Positions 1 through 12,315 of a stretch of 64,000 nucleotides of DNA are shown here, in pieces. The first letter of the stretch is position 1. Every line of letters starts with the position of its first letter. The notes below the pieces were generated by a model. That model was not told where the DNA came from and did not search any database. It saw only the letters and a program-made list of their open reading frames with translations. A program made the position numbers and the translations under genes. The DNA is from Anomaloglossus baeobatrachus (lineage: Eukaryota > Chordata > Amphibia > Anura > Aromobatidae): positions 355,696,709 to 355,760,708 of the forward strand of contig NC_134357.1 in the NCBI RefSeq assembly GCF_048569485.1, in the 5' to 3' direction.

Positions 1-253
1 GGTATATAAAGAAGACACACAAAACAATTGTGGAATAACTTTGTTTCTTTTGCAACTACAACACTAGAATTTTTACAGATCAATCTATTGATATTCCTGG
101 AAAACTCCTATTCAGTTTTTTCAATACTCGGTCATATCTTGAAGAATGTTGCAGTATACATGAAATTGCACGGTGCAGTCACATTTGTAAAATTCAACTT
201 TTAGACTTTTTTTATTTTATAAGCTTTTGTGTTCCTTAACTGACTGCACATTG

Positions 254-364
254 GGATATGTAACTTGCCAGGACCTTCGTAGCATCGCTGACCCCTCGGA
301 ACGCATGCTGATGGTGATTAAAGCTCCTCCAGAAACACAGATGCAAGTTTCAGATCCCTCAGAG
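254..364 (+). CDS. E2F1: E2F1, third-last coding exon (marked-box region)
   Basis: E2F1 is a nuclear transcription factor that, with a DP partner, drives G1/S genes and is restrained by pRB. This exon reads YVTCQDLRSIADP then KAPPETQMQVSDPSE, matching the vertebrate E2F1 marked-box segment (human YVTCQDLRSIADP, KAPPETQLQ). It ends in phase 0 at a clean GTAAGC donor (365-370). The 5' boundary is uncertain: the frame is open back to about 224, where an AG follows a T-rich tract, and residues before YVTCQ are less alike. Earlier exons, carrying the cyclin A-binding, DNA-binding and leucine-zipper parts, lie left of the window. E2F2 or E2F3 are the alternatives, but the C-terminal exon fits E2F1 best. 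Confidence 0.88.
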
Positions 365-799
365 GTAAGCAGGAGAATCTAGGCCGATAGGCCAAAACCT
401 TGGCGGTATGTCAAGTGCCTATCTTAAGTCTCACTGACAGCCCCAATGTAGCCTGATTGTCTTTATACAATGCTAACACCTGCTTTAGAGAACCCTTTTA
501 TCATCGAAGTTCACGTCAGTGGAACCATTGGAAATCCGGGCACTGTGGCTGTAAAAGAAACACCAAAATGCAGCTACATTCTGGCTGTGACTTCTAAGAA
601 GTGTTTTGTTTGCTCTTTCTAGTTTTTTTCACCGCCATTAAAACGTTTTGAGTTCTACAGACCCTTAATGTGGAAACAGAATGAGTTTTGTAGTCCATGT
701 TTTAGATTGGTGGATTTTATAGCTCATATTTTCTGGGGTGGTGGTTTTTTTTTTTTTCCCATTTGTATGATGTTTGATTTACTTTTCTTTCCTCTGTAG

Positions 800-1007
800 G
801 GTCTTCAGATTTCTCTTAAAAGTACTCATGGACCTATTGATGTGTTCCTCTGTCCAGAGGATACTTCCGGCGTTTGCAGTCCTGTCAAAACCCCGACCAA
901 AGGTACTGTTTCTTCTGACAACTCACCAAGCAAACAGAGCGTGCACGAGTCCACCTGTCTGGAACCTTCTCATGAGATTGGCATAGGCCTGCTTCCCTGT
1001 GACCAAG
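800..1007 (+). CDS. E2F1: E2F1, penultimate coding exon
   Basis: The exon follows a CTCTGTAG acceptor and starts GLQISLKSTHGPIDVFLCPE, the end of the marked box, which in human E2F1 reads FQISLKSKQGPIDVFLCPEE. It then runs into a Ser/Thr-rich linker (SPVKTPTKG). In E2F family members this linker carries proline-directed sites, and an SPxKTP motif is visible here. The donor is GTGAGG at 1008, phase 1, joining to GAG (E) of the last exon. The linker is far more divergent than the flanking conserved parts, as expected for the family. Confidence 0.92.
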
Positions 1008-1773
1008 GTGAGGATCCCGCTCTTCTAGGTGGGAGAAGTATTCTATAGTCTCCTTAGTAATTCTATGCATGTCTTAGTGTGTTGCTATAGAGGCATGATT
1101 CATTCTACATGTCTGTATGTGCACCATACTCCTGTGTTATCACTGTGAGAAAATGTGGAGCATGCTTGGGTAAGTAAATTATGCGATGAGAAATGTCTTG
1201 TATGTTCTAGTCCAACATCAGAGGCAAGTGATCTATTCCAGAAGTAACCTGCTGGTCGTCATCAATGTGTGCCTCTGAGCTGACGATGTTCTTCTCTGGC
1301 TCTTCAGTCACCTCCTGTCTGCTGGGCTTTTTTATATTTTCTGGAAAGAATTTGGGTACTGTGAAGGATTCATTAGGCAGTTATTACTGTGCGAATCATA
1401 AATGTGTTGGTTTTATGTGCTTGGAAAATACTTATGTAGGTGTCCACCACTCATCTAAAAGGCTCACTGATGGCTTCTGATTTCTTACATTCTAAAAATG
1501 CACCACTTATGTATCGTGGGTTCTGTCTCATGCAGAACCTGTTCCTTTATGGAAGGGTTTACTTATGGTTGTCACCGGATTTACGACCCTCCTGTGTAGT
1601 TATGTTCATAGTTTAAATTCTTCCTTTGAGGGTGTGCATGACTGCGTAAGCCTTTTATTCTCTGTTCCATTACTGAAAAGGGATAGCCCATGTTTCAGTG
1701 TAGCATTATAGTTTTGTGTTTTTGGGATATGCCTACAAAACCTTGTGATTGTAATGTATACATTTGTTTCCAG

Positions 1774-2009
1774 AGTCATTACTATCGCCGGAGACGGATC
1801 TCCCCTTGGGTTACTCTGCCGAAGACCTTCACCTGTCCCCAGTCACCGATGGTGTCCTGCCTGATTTTCTCCCGGATGAGTTCATCAGTCTGTCTCCCCC
1901 ACTCTCTCACGAGTACCACTTTGGGCTGGAGAACAGCGAGGGTGTAAGCGAACTCTTTGACTGTGATTTTGGTGACCTGACATCTCTGGACTTGTGCAAT
2001 GAATACTGA
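1774..2009 (+). CDS. E2F1: E2F1, last coding exon: transactivation domain and pRB-binding motif
   Basis: The exon starts after TTTCCAG (ends 1773) and stops with TGA at 2007-2009. It encodes an acidic transactivation domain containing DEFISLSPP and then EYHFGLENSEGVSELFD, the pRB pocket-binding motif (human DYHFGLEEGEGIRDLFD). The ending DCDFGDLTSLDL compares with human DCDFGDLTPLDF. This ending is specific to E2F1, since E2F2 and E2F3 end differently, which decides the paralogue. The frog protein has four extra C-terminal residues (CNEY). No frame damage is seen. Confidence 0.95.
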
Positions 2010-3385
2010 AACAGCCTTTACATTTAGCAAGAAGAGCACCAAGTTCCTACCCTGTGTTAACCTGTACTGACCTGACATCTGCGAAGATTAAGGGTGCGGC
2101 CATTGTCTACTGTGGGTGGGCAGAATTTTGGCTGCTTGTCCAGCTGCAAAGTGTCGTGCACCCTAATGCTTTTTTCCTGTTAATTGCTTATACTTAATGA
2201 GCAAGTAAATCGGCACTTATACCAGTGATTTGTGAAGGTGCGCACCAGCAGCATAATCATAGTACTTGCATTGAGTTACTAAAGACCTAAACATGGATGT
2301 TTCGGACACCGAGTAATGTAGCGATCAGTATCTCGAATACACCACGTGAAAGTGAAGATGTGTTTTTATGTTGATTCCTAAAGACTTGTGCAGACCCGTC
2401 AAGCATCTGGAACATTCAGGGCTGGCTTCTTGGGTTGCCGAATATGAACTCTGTATAAACTGACCTGCTGGTTACTGAGGGTGCTTTACGTCCTTTTGCT
2501 TTAATCGTTCCTTAATGTCTCCGGCATTCTGATTTATGTTCCATTGTAATTTATTTAATTATAAAGTGATTTTAGTGGTCGGTAACAGAAGAATTAGACT
2601 TGTCCTCACCATAAGGCTGATGCCCACAAGAAGGCTTCTCAAGGGAATAACCTCTTTTTTTGGGGTGACGTCTAAAGTTAAGTCTTGCGGTATGGTGGTA
2701 GCACTCTTGTACATGGTATTACTATACTACATACTATTGATGTGTTGCCTACACTGTACAGTTCAGTTCTTTGTTACAGTATGAATGCAGCTGCCTTAAC
2801 TTATGCACAATGGTGGTCTTCTAGCCCTTGTTTTACGTTCCATCTACACGTGCGCTGTGTATTCCGATATATGCAGTGTGTGATGGTCCACAATGATTTG
2901 CATTGGTGACTATCACTTTTATGCCTTGCTTATTTTCCAAAATCTGTAGAGTCCGCCTCGCAGATCTTCTAATAACCCACTAAATGTTGGTCTATTTAAT
3001 TGTGTGAAATGTCATTGCTTTTCATGGATAAAACCCCTTATCCATGACAATCAGATTACTGGAAAAAAAAGTTTTTTACTTGAGGCCTATTCTAAAAAAA
3101 TTGGCAAGAAACGACTTGACCCCGTCCTAAGGATACTTTCCTGATGTACAGACAAACCTGAGGATGCAAAGTATTCTGCACTTAGCTTTCCCCTAGACCC
3201 TCTAAACAGTATTTATAAGTGTGTTTTTCTACGCTCCATCCCTCCCTGGCCTTTTAGAAGAGCACTTTGTCATGGATGTTTGCTTAGACCAGCCATGACC
3301 GATGTGTTGGTAAATATCTTGGCTTAAGTTATCTGTAAATCTTGTCCTTGTTTTCCAATAAACAGATTTTCATCTGAATGTTGTG
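2010..3385 (+). other. E2F1: E2F1 3' UTR with poly(A) signal
   Basis: About 1.37 kb of non-coding sequence follows the E2F1 stop. It ends with a canonical AATAAA at 3357-3362, followed by a GT/T-rich stretch (TGTTGTGTTTTCTGT) that fits a downstream element. No MITE or LTR repeat was recognised inside it, unlike the DNA immediately beyond, which supports it being transcribed exon. The cleavage position is inferred. Confidence 0.65.
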
Positions 3386-3467
3386 TTTTCTGTATAAGAA
3401 GTTAATGGGTTGTCCACTACTCGGAGAACACCTTCCTAATTAGTATTTTTCTCCTCTTGTAAAATAA

Positions 3468-4499
3468 TGTAGCGCCCAGAGAAGGGGGTACTCTGTCCCG
3501 GGTGGTAACAAATGGGAATGTCACTCTGGTGGCCATTGTGCGGTCCTGTGCGCTGGGCCCCTTTTGTTAATGGGGGTATTTTCAGGGGAGATGAGTTTTT
3601 GTCATGTGACGCCAACTGCGGGTTGCGGTTAAGGATGGAGAACCGCCACTGCTTAACATAGGTATTCCCAGGGCTGGTAGTAGTGGCAGCTGTGATGCTA
3701 GGCCCTCCGCAGGTAGGTGTGCGCCTGGGAGATGTAACTGGGGCAATAACGGAGACCAGTCTGTAGATTGTAATAAACAGTCCTTACTCACTGTGGACCC
3801 TTGGGTGCTGGTTCCAGTCCCAGTATTGCTAGTGCCAGTTGGTGACCTGGGTTCTCTATCCCCGGCACTCTGTTTAGTTGAGACCCCGAAGCCTGGAACT
3901 TTAGGGGTCCCTTAGCTGTCCGTTCAGCTGGCAGTGCAGACCCTGCGGGGAGGTAAGTGTCCGAACCCCAATCCTAGTTTACTGCTGATGCCCCTGGATC
4001 TTTAAGGTCAGTGAGGCCCCTGGAGAGCCCTCACCGTGCAGGTAATTGCCAGGCCGTATGAAACGGACGCCTGACTTGAGGGCCCTGTGTCCCACACGTG
4101 CCCAGATTCCAGTGGTGCTCCCTCGTACCGTCCCTGGGGTCTTGACTCCAGCCCAGAGATACTCATTTGCTCTCTGCTGGCAACCTGACTCCTGTGCCCC
4201 CTGGTAACTGTTACACAGAACCAGCTTGAGCCACGTCTGCTCCCTTCACTACATTTCTGCAAACTGCTCCCTGTTCTACCTGTACCCTCCTACCAGGCTG
4301 GGTAATCCCAGGGACTCATTCCCATGGCAATCGTCCCCTTACGTGGTTAACACTCTATGCCCTGGTGTGAGTAGCTACTGGGAATTTAGGTGTGTGTTGC
4401 TGTTGCTGGCACTGGTGTTACAGGACCAAGGGGGTAGGTCCTGCATCCCTGGGAGGAAGCAGTTCCCTGTAGTGCCCAGAGTGGCTCAGGGGCGCTACA
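3468..4499. mobile_element. Solo-LTR-like fossil (Gypsy-like), TSD ATAA
   Basis: A 1032-bp block begins TGTAGCGCCC and ends GGGGCGCTACA, giving TG...CA ends with short terminal inverted repeats. It is flanked by ATAA on both sides (3464-3467 and 4500-4503). An AATAAA at 3772-3777 fits an LTR poly(A) signal on the + strand. No internal coding region is present, so it looks like a solo LTR. Family assignment is tentative. A non-autonomous DNA element with a 4-bp duplication is the alternative. Confidence 0.5.
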
Positions 4500-4503
4500 A
4501 TAA

Positions 4504-5966
4504 CACCTATACTCTCCTCCAGTATCTGCACTGGCTCTCCCGGGGCTCGTGAGACATTTTCACTGTCCCCTCTTTTGTACAAATCAGACAAGTGGAGGAA
4601 ATCCGAAAGCAGTTGCTGCTCTCACTTTCTCCGGCTGTTTAATTACATTTCCAGTTGAGGACAATAAGTGGCCACAGGCATTACATGACATAATGTCACA
4701 CAAGCCATAGGAGACAAAGTGTAATACTGGAACCGCACCAGAGGTGAGTATAAGTACTGTTATTTTACAAGGGGGAACATAGGGATTGAAGAGGTGTTGT
4801 CAGAGTAATGGACAATCCCATTTAATATAAATATATGTGGACTTGTTCAATGTCCTTTGTAAGAAGATGTTGCCGGATGATATCTGGTTCGCTTGGATTT
4901 CAGAATCGGTGGTAGAGCTGATTTTAAATAAAATTTGTCTTTTTATATATTTGCACAGAATTTTTTATTTTATTTTTTATCTGGCTGATCACTGCTGTAG
5001 AAGCCTGACATTACAGGATTGCAATGCTTTCTCAAACCTGATTTGTGACAAATCACTTCTAAATGGTTGTGCTCATGCTATATGTATAGCTTTGTGTAAT
5101 ACGAAGATGAAATAGATGCAGGATAGAAGCTGGGCTGATGTGTAATACTACTTGATGTTGGAAAACTGGCAAATAGGTAATGATATATAATATATAGATA
5201 TCTATCTAATATATAGATTCTGCACAGCAATCTGCAGCGGATTACAGTACAATACAAGTAACTGGGTTTTTAAAAATCTGTCACATGTTGCAGAAAAATT
5301 TGCACTGAAATGAAATTCTGGTGTGGATTTCAAATCTGCAGTATACTTATGTGGATCTTTAGCAGTTTTCACCCATTTCAATGCTTAGTATATGGAGTAA
5401 GGTGAAATCTGCAAGAAACACGCTCAGATCCTGTCTGCGGATTTGTTGTGGGTTTGGAAAAAATATCCGCCACAGTGGTTTGGTTTTTTTTTGTTTTTTT
5501 TTTTTCTTTACAATCGCCAATGACCGCACCACCGAGCAAGGATCCACCCTTCAAGGACAAAAAACCTACAGAATAGAAGGTCTTAGCCTGTCCAGCGCAT
5601 CATTTGAGGGGGAGCCTTCACCCTGAAGTTTATCCAGGGGGTCAGTTGTCATGGGACATTGAAAACTACATGCCGTGGCCCAGTCAAAATGAGAAGAAGT
5701 CTGGTGGTGCTGTGGCCACAACATGTGTTCTGGAAGTCCCACACTGATTTCCGGGGGCAAATTGACTGGAGTAGGGAGGCGTGGCGGTGGCTTTATGGTT
5801 AATTCATGTGTCTGCTCGGGTGGTCTTCGCATGTGTGGTGCATGCCGGATTCTGAAGGTGCCCCCCGATGAGTGCATCGGTGAAGTCAGGGGCGCCTGAA
5901 GTGATGATTCAGCTTCTGGATATTGCCGGAGGGTGCCCAATTTCAAAAGGCAGCCCAGCATAACAG
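4504..5966. other. Intergenic DNA between E2F1 and PXMP4, no gene seen
   Basis: This stretch is non-coding. It holds an AT-rich patch at about 5180-5215, a T-rich tract at 5484-5505, and partial repeat-like sequence with no clear ends. No conserved protein was recognised in any frame. Confidence 0.5.
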
Positions 5967-6547
5967 TAAAGGCCGCTTTACACGCTGCGATATCGTGACC
6001 GATATCGCTAGCGTGCGTACCCGCCCCCATTGGTTGTGCGACCTGGGCAAATCACAGCCCGTGGCGCACAACATCGCCCAGACCCGTTACACTACTTACC
6101 TGCCCTGCGACGTCGCTGTGACCGGCGAACCGCCTCCTTTCTAAGGGGGCGGTTCGTTCAGCATCACAGCTGCATCACTGAACCACCGCCCAATAGAAGT
6201 GGAGGGGCGGAGATGAGCGGGACGAACATCCCGCCCACCTCCTTCCTTCCTTCCGCATTGCGGGCGGGAGGCAGGTAAGGTGAGGTTCCTTGTTCCTGCG
6301 GTGTCACACGGAGCGATGTGTGCTGCCGCAGGAACGAGGAACAACTTTGTTACTGCTGCAGCAAAGATATTAGAGAATGGACCCCCATGTCACCGATCAG
6401 CGATTTTTGCACGTTTTTGCAACAACGCAAAATCGCTCAAAGGTGTCACACGCAACGGCATCACTACAGCGGCCGGATGTGCGTCACCAAATCCGTGACC
6501 CCAACGAGAACACTTGAGCGATGTTGCAGCGTGTAAAGCGGCCTTTA
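5967..6547. mobile_element. MITE family A, copy 1 (PIF/Harbinger-like)
   Basis: The ends are inverted (AGGCCGCTTTACACGCTGCG on the left; the complement of AGGCCGCTTTACACGCTGCA on the right) and flanked by TAA/TTA. The 0.58-kb interior is GC-rich and made of nested imperfect hairpins: around 6129-6155 (GGCGAACCGCC / GGGCGGTTCG) and 6287-6348 (CTTGTTCCTGCGG / CCGCAGGAACGAGG). Related copies occur at 12316, 13157, 17823, 42975, 50203 and 55842. No transposase is present. The superfamily is inferred from the 3-bp TWA duplication. Confidence 0.75.
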
Positions 6548-7200
6548 GGCAACAGTCTATAGCGGGATGGATGAATCCAATCTCCAAAGGAGATCATTTG
6601 GAAGAAATTATTCCTACTCCGGTGCCTAAATGGCTCCTGAGTTTTAAGTGACCTCTGTGAATGTACACCTAGTAATGGTTTTTCTCTCATCAGATTCCTT
6701 GTCTAGGAAATGTGTGACAAAACCAAGCACAGGGAGCGTGTGCTATGCAAGGGGAAAAGAACTTTGTCAGTCTTAGGCTTTTCTATATATCTGTGAGGAA
6801 GCCCCTAACTTTGCTTCAGATAGATCCTTAAATCAGAAGTAGAGAGTTTTCTTAAGTCCCTAATTTAACCTGTTGTATAAGTAGATATAGAAGATAAGTG
6901 TTGTATCTTCATATTCAGAGTAGCTGGTCATGTCTGAAGGGAAATGTCTTCCTCCTCTTTGGATGACGGGAAGGAGGTAGTCTTGGGTTTTCTTATTAAA
7001 ATCAAAATGGTCCGTAGAGCCTCTGTTAGGAGTCTCGACACGGAAAAAAGCCAGATATCCCTCCGGGATAGACATAGAAAAGGAGTGGTTCTTTTTAGGA
7101 GACGACCATAACCACCATATTAAGTGGCCCTTTTAGTCAATATCCAACTCCTGACGAGTTTATAGATATGACAAGGAAAATACCAAGGCCAGGTATCCAT
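6548..7200. other. Unassigned intergenic DNA
   Basis: No gene is recognised. The right part (about 7080-7373) is a repeat containing the hammerhead-like motif and the phrase CACCATATTAAGTGG, which has a near match (CACCATATTAAATGG) at about 9190. It may be one host element split by the Tc1 transposon at 7374. Confidence 0.35.
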
Positions 7201-7242
7201 CCACAGACAGCTGTTTTGGGGTATTGCCCCTCATCAGTGTGG
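7201..7242 (-). ncRNA. Hammerhead ribozyme-like motif HH1 (core G changed, probably inactive)
   Basis: On the minus strand the order is: stem I CCACA (7242-7238), core CTGATGA (7237-7231), stem II GGGG-CAATA-CCCC (7230-7218), AAAA (7217-7214), very short stem III CAG/CTG, cleavage triplet GTC ending at 7206, then TGTGG (7205-7201) closing stem I. Every element of a type I hammerhead is in place except that the invariant GAAA reads AAAA. Minimal hammerheads with tiny stem III are known from newt satellite DNA and Penelope-like retroelements. The core change predicts loss of self-cleavage. Confidence 0.7.
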
Positions 7243-7373
7243 AGTAGGATTTTGGCCAGGTGGGAGCAATGCCTAGTAGACCAGCAAGACAAAACAATCA
7301 CTGATCTCGGGGAGAGCAGCCAGAAATAACAGTGCCGGCAGCCAACGAGGGCGCTCAAGACAGTGAAATCCTA

Positions 7374-8994
<1,621 letters not shown>

Positions 8995-9500
8995 TATTTA
9001 CTGGCAAGTAACTGAGTAAATTAGACCATAAAACTTAACTTTTAATATGTGCTCATTTAATAAGTGATAAAAAAATCACTGCAATAAAAACGTGAAAATA
9101 AAACTGACACGTACACTACTTGGCCATCAAGCTCAATTGGACCAGTGTAGTATGTGAGGCACAAAAAAAACTCCCACAAAAAAACTATTCCACCATATTA
9201 AATGGTTGGACAAAGTTTCAAAGCATAAACTCAGAGGGAACTGCCCTCAGGAGAAATGATTGGGTTTCATGTAGTGGGATACAGATCATACAACCAAAAC
9301 CTTTTTAGAAAGACCAGGGATCTCTCCCTTCACACTGAATGGGTCCTGTCCAAGAAAAAGGAATGGTCTTACCATCTATGGAATGGGCATATCATTGAAG
9401 CAAGCTGAAGTTTTCTTTTTTGGTTACCAAATATTGGATATGTAAATACTAAACACCACTTCTCACATAGCTTGCGCAATCCTCTGCAGAATAACGCATT
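8995..9500. other. Repeat-like DNA right of the Tc1 insertion
   Basis: AT-rich non-coding sequence without recognised genes. It contains CCACCATATTAAATGG (about 9190), similar to 7108-7123 on the other side of the Tc1 insertion, and leads into a second hammerhead-like motif. Confidence 0.35.
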
Positions 9501-9538
9501 CTCCCAACGCGTTTCATTATAGTTACTCATCAGGGAAG
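9501..9538 (-). ncRNA. Hammerhead ribozyme-like motif HH2
   Basis: On the minus strand: stem I CTTCC (9538-9534), core CTGATGA (9533-9527), a short stem II GTAACTATAAT with one mismatch (9526-9516), intact GAAA (9515-9512), palindromic stem III CGCG, then TT as the U-H cleavage position, and GGGAG (9505-9501) closing stem I with one G-U pair. All invariant core bases are present. Stem II is weak, so activity as a monomer is doubtful. The arrangement matches HH1 and HH3, although the stems differ in sequence. Confidence 0.6.
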
Positions 9539-10301
9539 TCTTCATGTAAAAATGCTCTGCATTCAGTCATTGTAAACGTTACTGATAGTATATAAATTGG
9601 TTGCCCCAAAAAAAAGGACGCAAGCGTCCCATGTAACCAGATTTCAAACAAATGTGCAGTGGCAAGCTGTTTGAGAAGAGAAGTGGTGTTTGGTATTATA
9701 TATGCAAGGTGTCGATTCGTATTAGAGATAAAAATGTTAACTCCGTTGGTTTCCACCAGGTGGCGCAATAGGTGGTTTCATTGCGTAACGCATGTATACT
9801 TTATCATACCTACACACCACTTCTATGCCTATAGCTGCCGCCGTTCTCAAGTTAATGGCGGTGGACACACTATACACATACATAGCGCTTGGTCATCATT
9901 AATTGTAAGGAATTGGGATGCTTTGTGGGGGTCTCAGTAATGGGACTTTTCTTACATCTTGCTTTGTAAAGCGACAGTTCTGTACAGGAAATATGTTATT
10001 TGATCAAAAGAATTTTATTGATCATGAAATGAATTTTTCCCATTTTGGATTCTCAGTAATGGCGTAGTCTAGTAATAAACCCTGTAGTAAGCTTACTGCT
10101 GTGTGATGATCGGGGCAGCGCGCTGAGAATGGTATTACTGAGCAATGTAATGAGCAGATACACCACAAGTGAGACATCAGTCATGACACTATGTACACGT
10201 ATACCGCCTGTATGTACCACACACCTGGGCGTACAGGAGAGTTTTCATTATGGCCACTGCTAGCATAGATGTATATATTTCTTCTGCTATTTAGTAATCA
10301 C
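9539..10301. other. Non-coding DNA, no gene seen
   Basis: No protein or RNA gene is recognised. The proximal part probably belongs to the same retroelement-like repeat as HH2. Confidence 0.35.
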
Positions 10302-10457
10302 AATCTAAGTTCCCTATCTGTATGTCTTTGGAGTGTGGGAGGACACCGGAGAACCCTGAGGACACAGAGCATACAAAAACCTTGCAAACGTTGTCCTTAG
10401 TGGGATTTGAACCAGGACCAAGACCGCAGTGCTAACCACTGAGCCATTATGCTGCCC
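10302..10457 (-). mobile_element. tRNA-derived SINE with L2-type tail
   Basis: On the minus strand it starts GGCAGCATAATGGCTCAGTG. An A-box-like TGGCTCAGTGGTTAGCAC and a B-box-like GGTTCAAATCCC are at tRNA-like spacing. It continues through a core (CTCCCACACTCCAAAGACAT) to the L2-type tail GGAACTTAGATTGTGA. This fits the MIR/L2-tailed SINEs common in amphibians. It is diverged and not a functional tRNA. Confidence 0.65.
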
Positions 10458-10631
10458 ATGTACCAGGTAAGTTTCCTGCAGCCTTGCGAATTGTCACTTA
10501 GTAGTTTGTATCGTTACTTAATTCCCAATAGAATAAATGCAAGGATGTGTTGGGACCCTGCAGAATATGATACACTTACAGCTGCCGGACACACGGGATG
10601 TCATCAGCTGGAGACTCAGTGTCTGGCTGTA

Positions 10632-10924
10632 ATGATGAGCGAGATTCGAAATACTCGTAACGAGTACTGTCTAATACTCACGTTTTCATTCCGAATAGCG
10701 TGTTCAATGCAAGTCAATGGGGGAATACTTGCAATGCAACAAGTAACCTGAATACTGTAGTATTCAAACGAGTAGTGAATAGTGGAGAATTCGGGTTACT
10801 CGTTACATTGCGAGTTATTCCCCAGTGACTTGCATTGCACACACTATTCGGAATGCATACGTGAGTATTAGATAGTACTCTACGAGTATCGTGAATCCGA
10901 GAATTTCGAAACTCATTCATCATT
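10632..10924. mobile_element. Palindromic MITE of about 290 bp
   Basis: The ends are inverted: ATGATGAGCGAGATTCGAAA on the left and GAATTTCGAAACTCATTCAT on the right. The arms also match internally (GTATTCAAACGAG region against CTCGTTACATTG; repeated AATGCAAGTCA / TGACTTGCATT). No coding capacity. The target duplication is not clear. Confidence 0.55.
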
Positions 10925-11178
10925 ATCTGGCTGGCTTTCAGAGGAATAGCGGTCTACGTAATGCCCTAAAGGGAACCTGTAAGGTCCTCTGTTCCCAACT
11001 GCTATTATAGCGGTGTTCGCACCAACTTCTATATTCCAAGAAGGTTTGTTGTGCCCTATTAAAGATAGAATATTCAAGAATGAACAGATGCTAATGAGGA
11101 CTAGTCTTTTCTTACAGACTAATCATGCCTTCTAATCCTGTGTGTGAGTGAGCGAGCCTGCATACACTCCCTGTTACG

Positions 11179-11363
11179 GTAGGATTCCACTTGGGAGAGA
11201 CTCGCGTGTATCTCGCATTGCATCTCCCAGGAAGGCCTGCCTCTTTCCCGACGGGAGCGTCTCAGCTGTATATAGATGCAGCTGACCCGTCGGGAGAGAG
11301 GCAGGCCTTCCCGGGAGATGCAATGCGAGATACACGCGAGTCTCTCACAAGTGGAATCCTACC
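11179..11363. repeat. Near-perfect inverted repeat (hairpin) of about 185 bp
   Basis: The left arm starts GTAGGATTCCACTTG and the right arm ends CAAGTGGAATCCTAC. The arms of about 80 bp pair almost without mismatch (for example TCGCGTGTATCTCGCATTGC against GCAATGCGAGATACACGCGA) around a spacer of about 20 bp that is itself palindromic (CAGCTG near its edges). Probably a young foldback MITE. Confidence 0.75.
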
Positions 11364-11733
11364 CTTCTGCAGAATATCACACCCAGGAGGGTAAGATTAG
11401 AGGATCTAAAAGGCAGGAATAGTGTTGACATAGACACACTTCACCGGACTAGTCCTTCTTTATTACCATATGCAGGATAAAAGTTCCATCTTGAAAGATT
11501 GCATTGTTAATATGTCACATGAAACAGCAGATTAGAAAAAAGGGAATGGTGTGCATACCGCTATAGCAGCAGGTGGTGCCCTATGATGCCTGGAGTCTGA
11601 CAGCATGGTCTGCTACCTGACAGTTTGCTCAGGATTTCCCCTCTGGCATCTGTAAGATCCTAACTGGGATTGGCTTCCTAAGAAACCCCATTTGGGGATT
11701 GCCTGCTCTTGAAAAGACCCATTTGTCCTGTTA

Positions 11734-12121
11734 AGCTACGTTCCCATGATGAGTATTTGGGGAGTTTTTGATGTTGCAGATTTTCTACAGCATTTTTGCT
11801 TGTATTACCTAAATTAGGTTACTTGCATTTTTTCTTACATTTCAGTTGCTGTGGTTTTTGTGCAGCCAACATGAGATTTTAGTGTGTTTCTGCAACAGAA
11901 ACATACTAAAAATGCAAATGTATTTTTTTACCTGCAAATTTTCTGCATCTGATGCAATTCTATGGGGAAAAGGGAGAGAGACATGTTGTGGATTTCAAAC
12001 ACTGCGTAATATTAAACCACAGTGGGCAGATGTCTAAATAATCCAATTTTGTTGGAAATATATGTTGGGTTTTTGTTGCAGCAAAAATATGAAGTCAAAA
12101 ACTCATTATGGGAACTTAACC
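11734..12121. mobile_element. Harbinger-like MITE, TSD TTA
   Basis: The inverted ends AGCTACGTTCCCATGATGAG and the complement of GGTTAAGTTCCCATAATGAG are flanked by TTA at 11731-11733 and 12122-12124. The interior is T/A-rich and non-coding. Confidence 0.65.
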
Positions 12122-12315
12122 TTAGAGTAAGCAGATCTGGAAGGCTTGGGTTCCTGGTTGAGATCCTTGCTTTTAGCTGGAATGGCCCATGGCTGTAGAG
12201 GGTCACAAGTCCAATAGGAAGCTATAGCCGGCTTTTCACAAGCCCCTATAACATTGCAAAGGAATTAGACCCCCTACTTTTAATAAGTTAAAGGGGTTGT
12301 CCAGTGTTTGACTAA

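Noticed and set aside
1774-2009. Assignment to E2F2 or E2F3
   Set aside because: The ending DCDFGDLTSLDL and the YHFGLE motif fit E2F1; recalled E2F2/E2F3 ends differ.
5566-6030. Minus-strand 154-codon open frame
   Set aside because: Runs from unassigned intergenic DNA into the family-A MITE end; no similarity seen.
9120-9308. Possible small protein at the Tc1 right flank
   Set aside because: Short, no similarity, within repeat-like DNA.
10302-10457. A functional tRNA gene (A- and B-box-like words)
   Set aside because: No cloverleaf could be built and it is joined to an L2-type tail, so it is a SINE.
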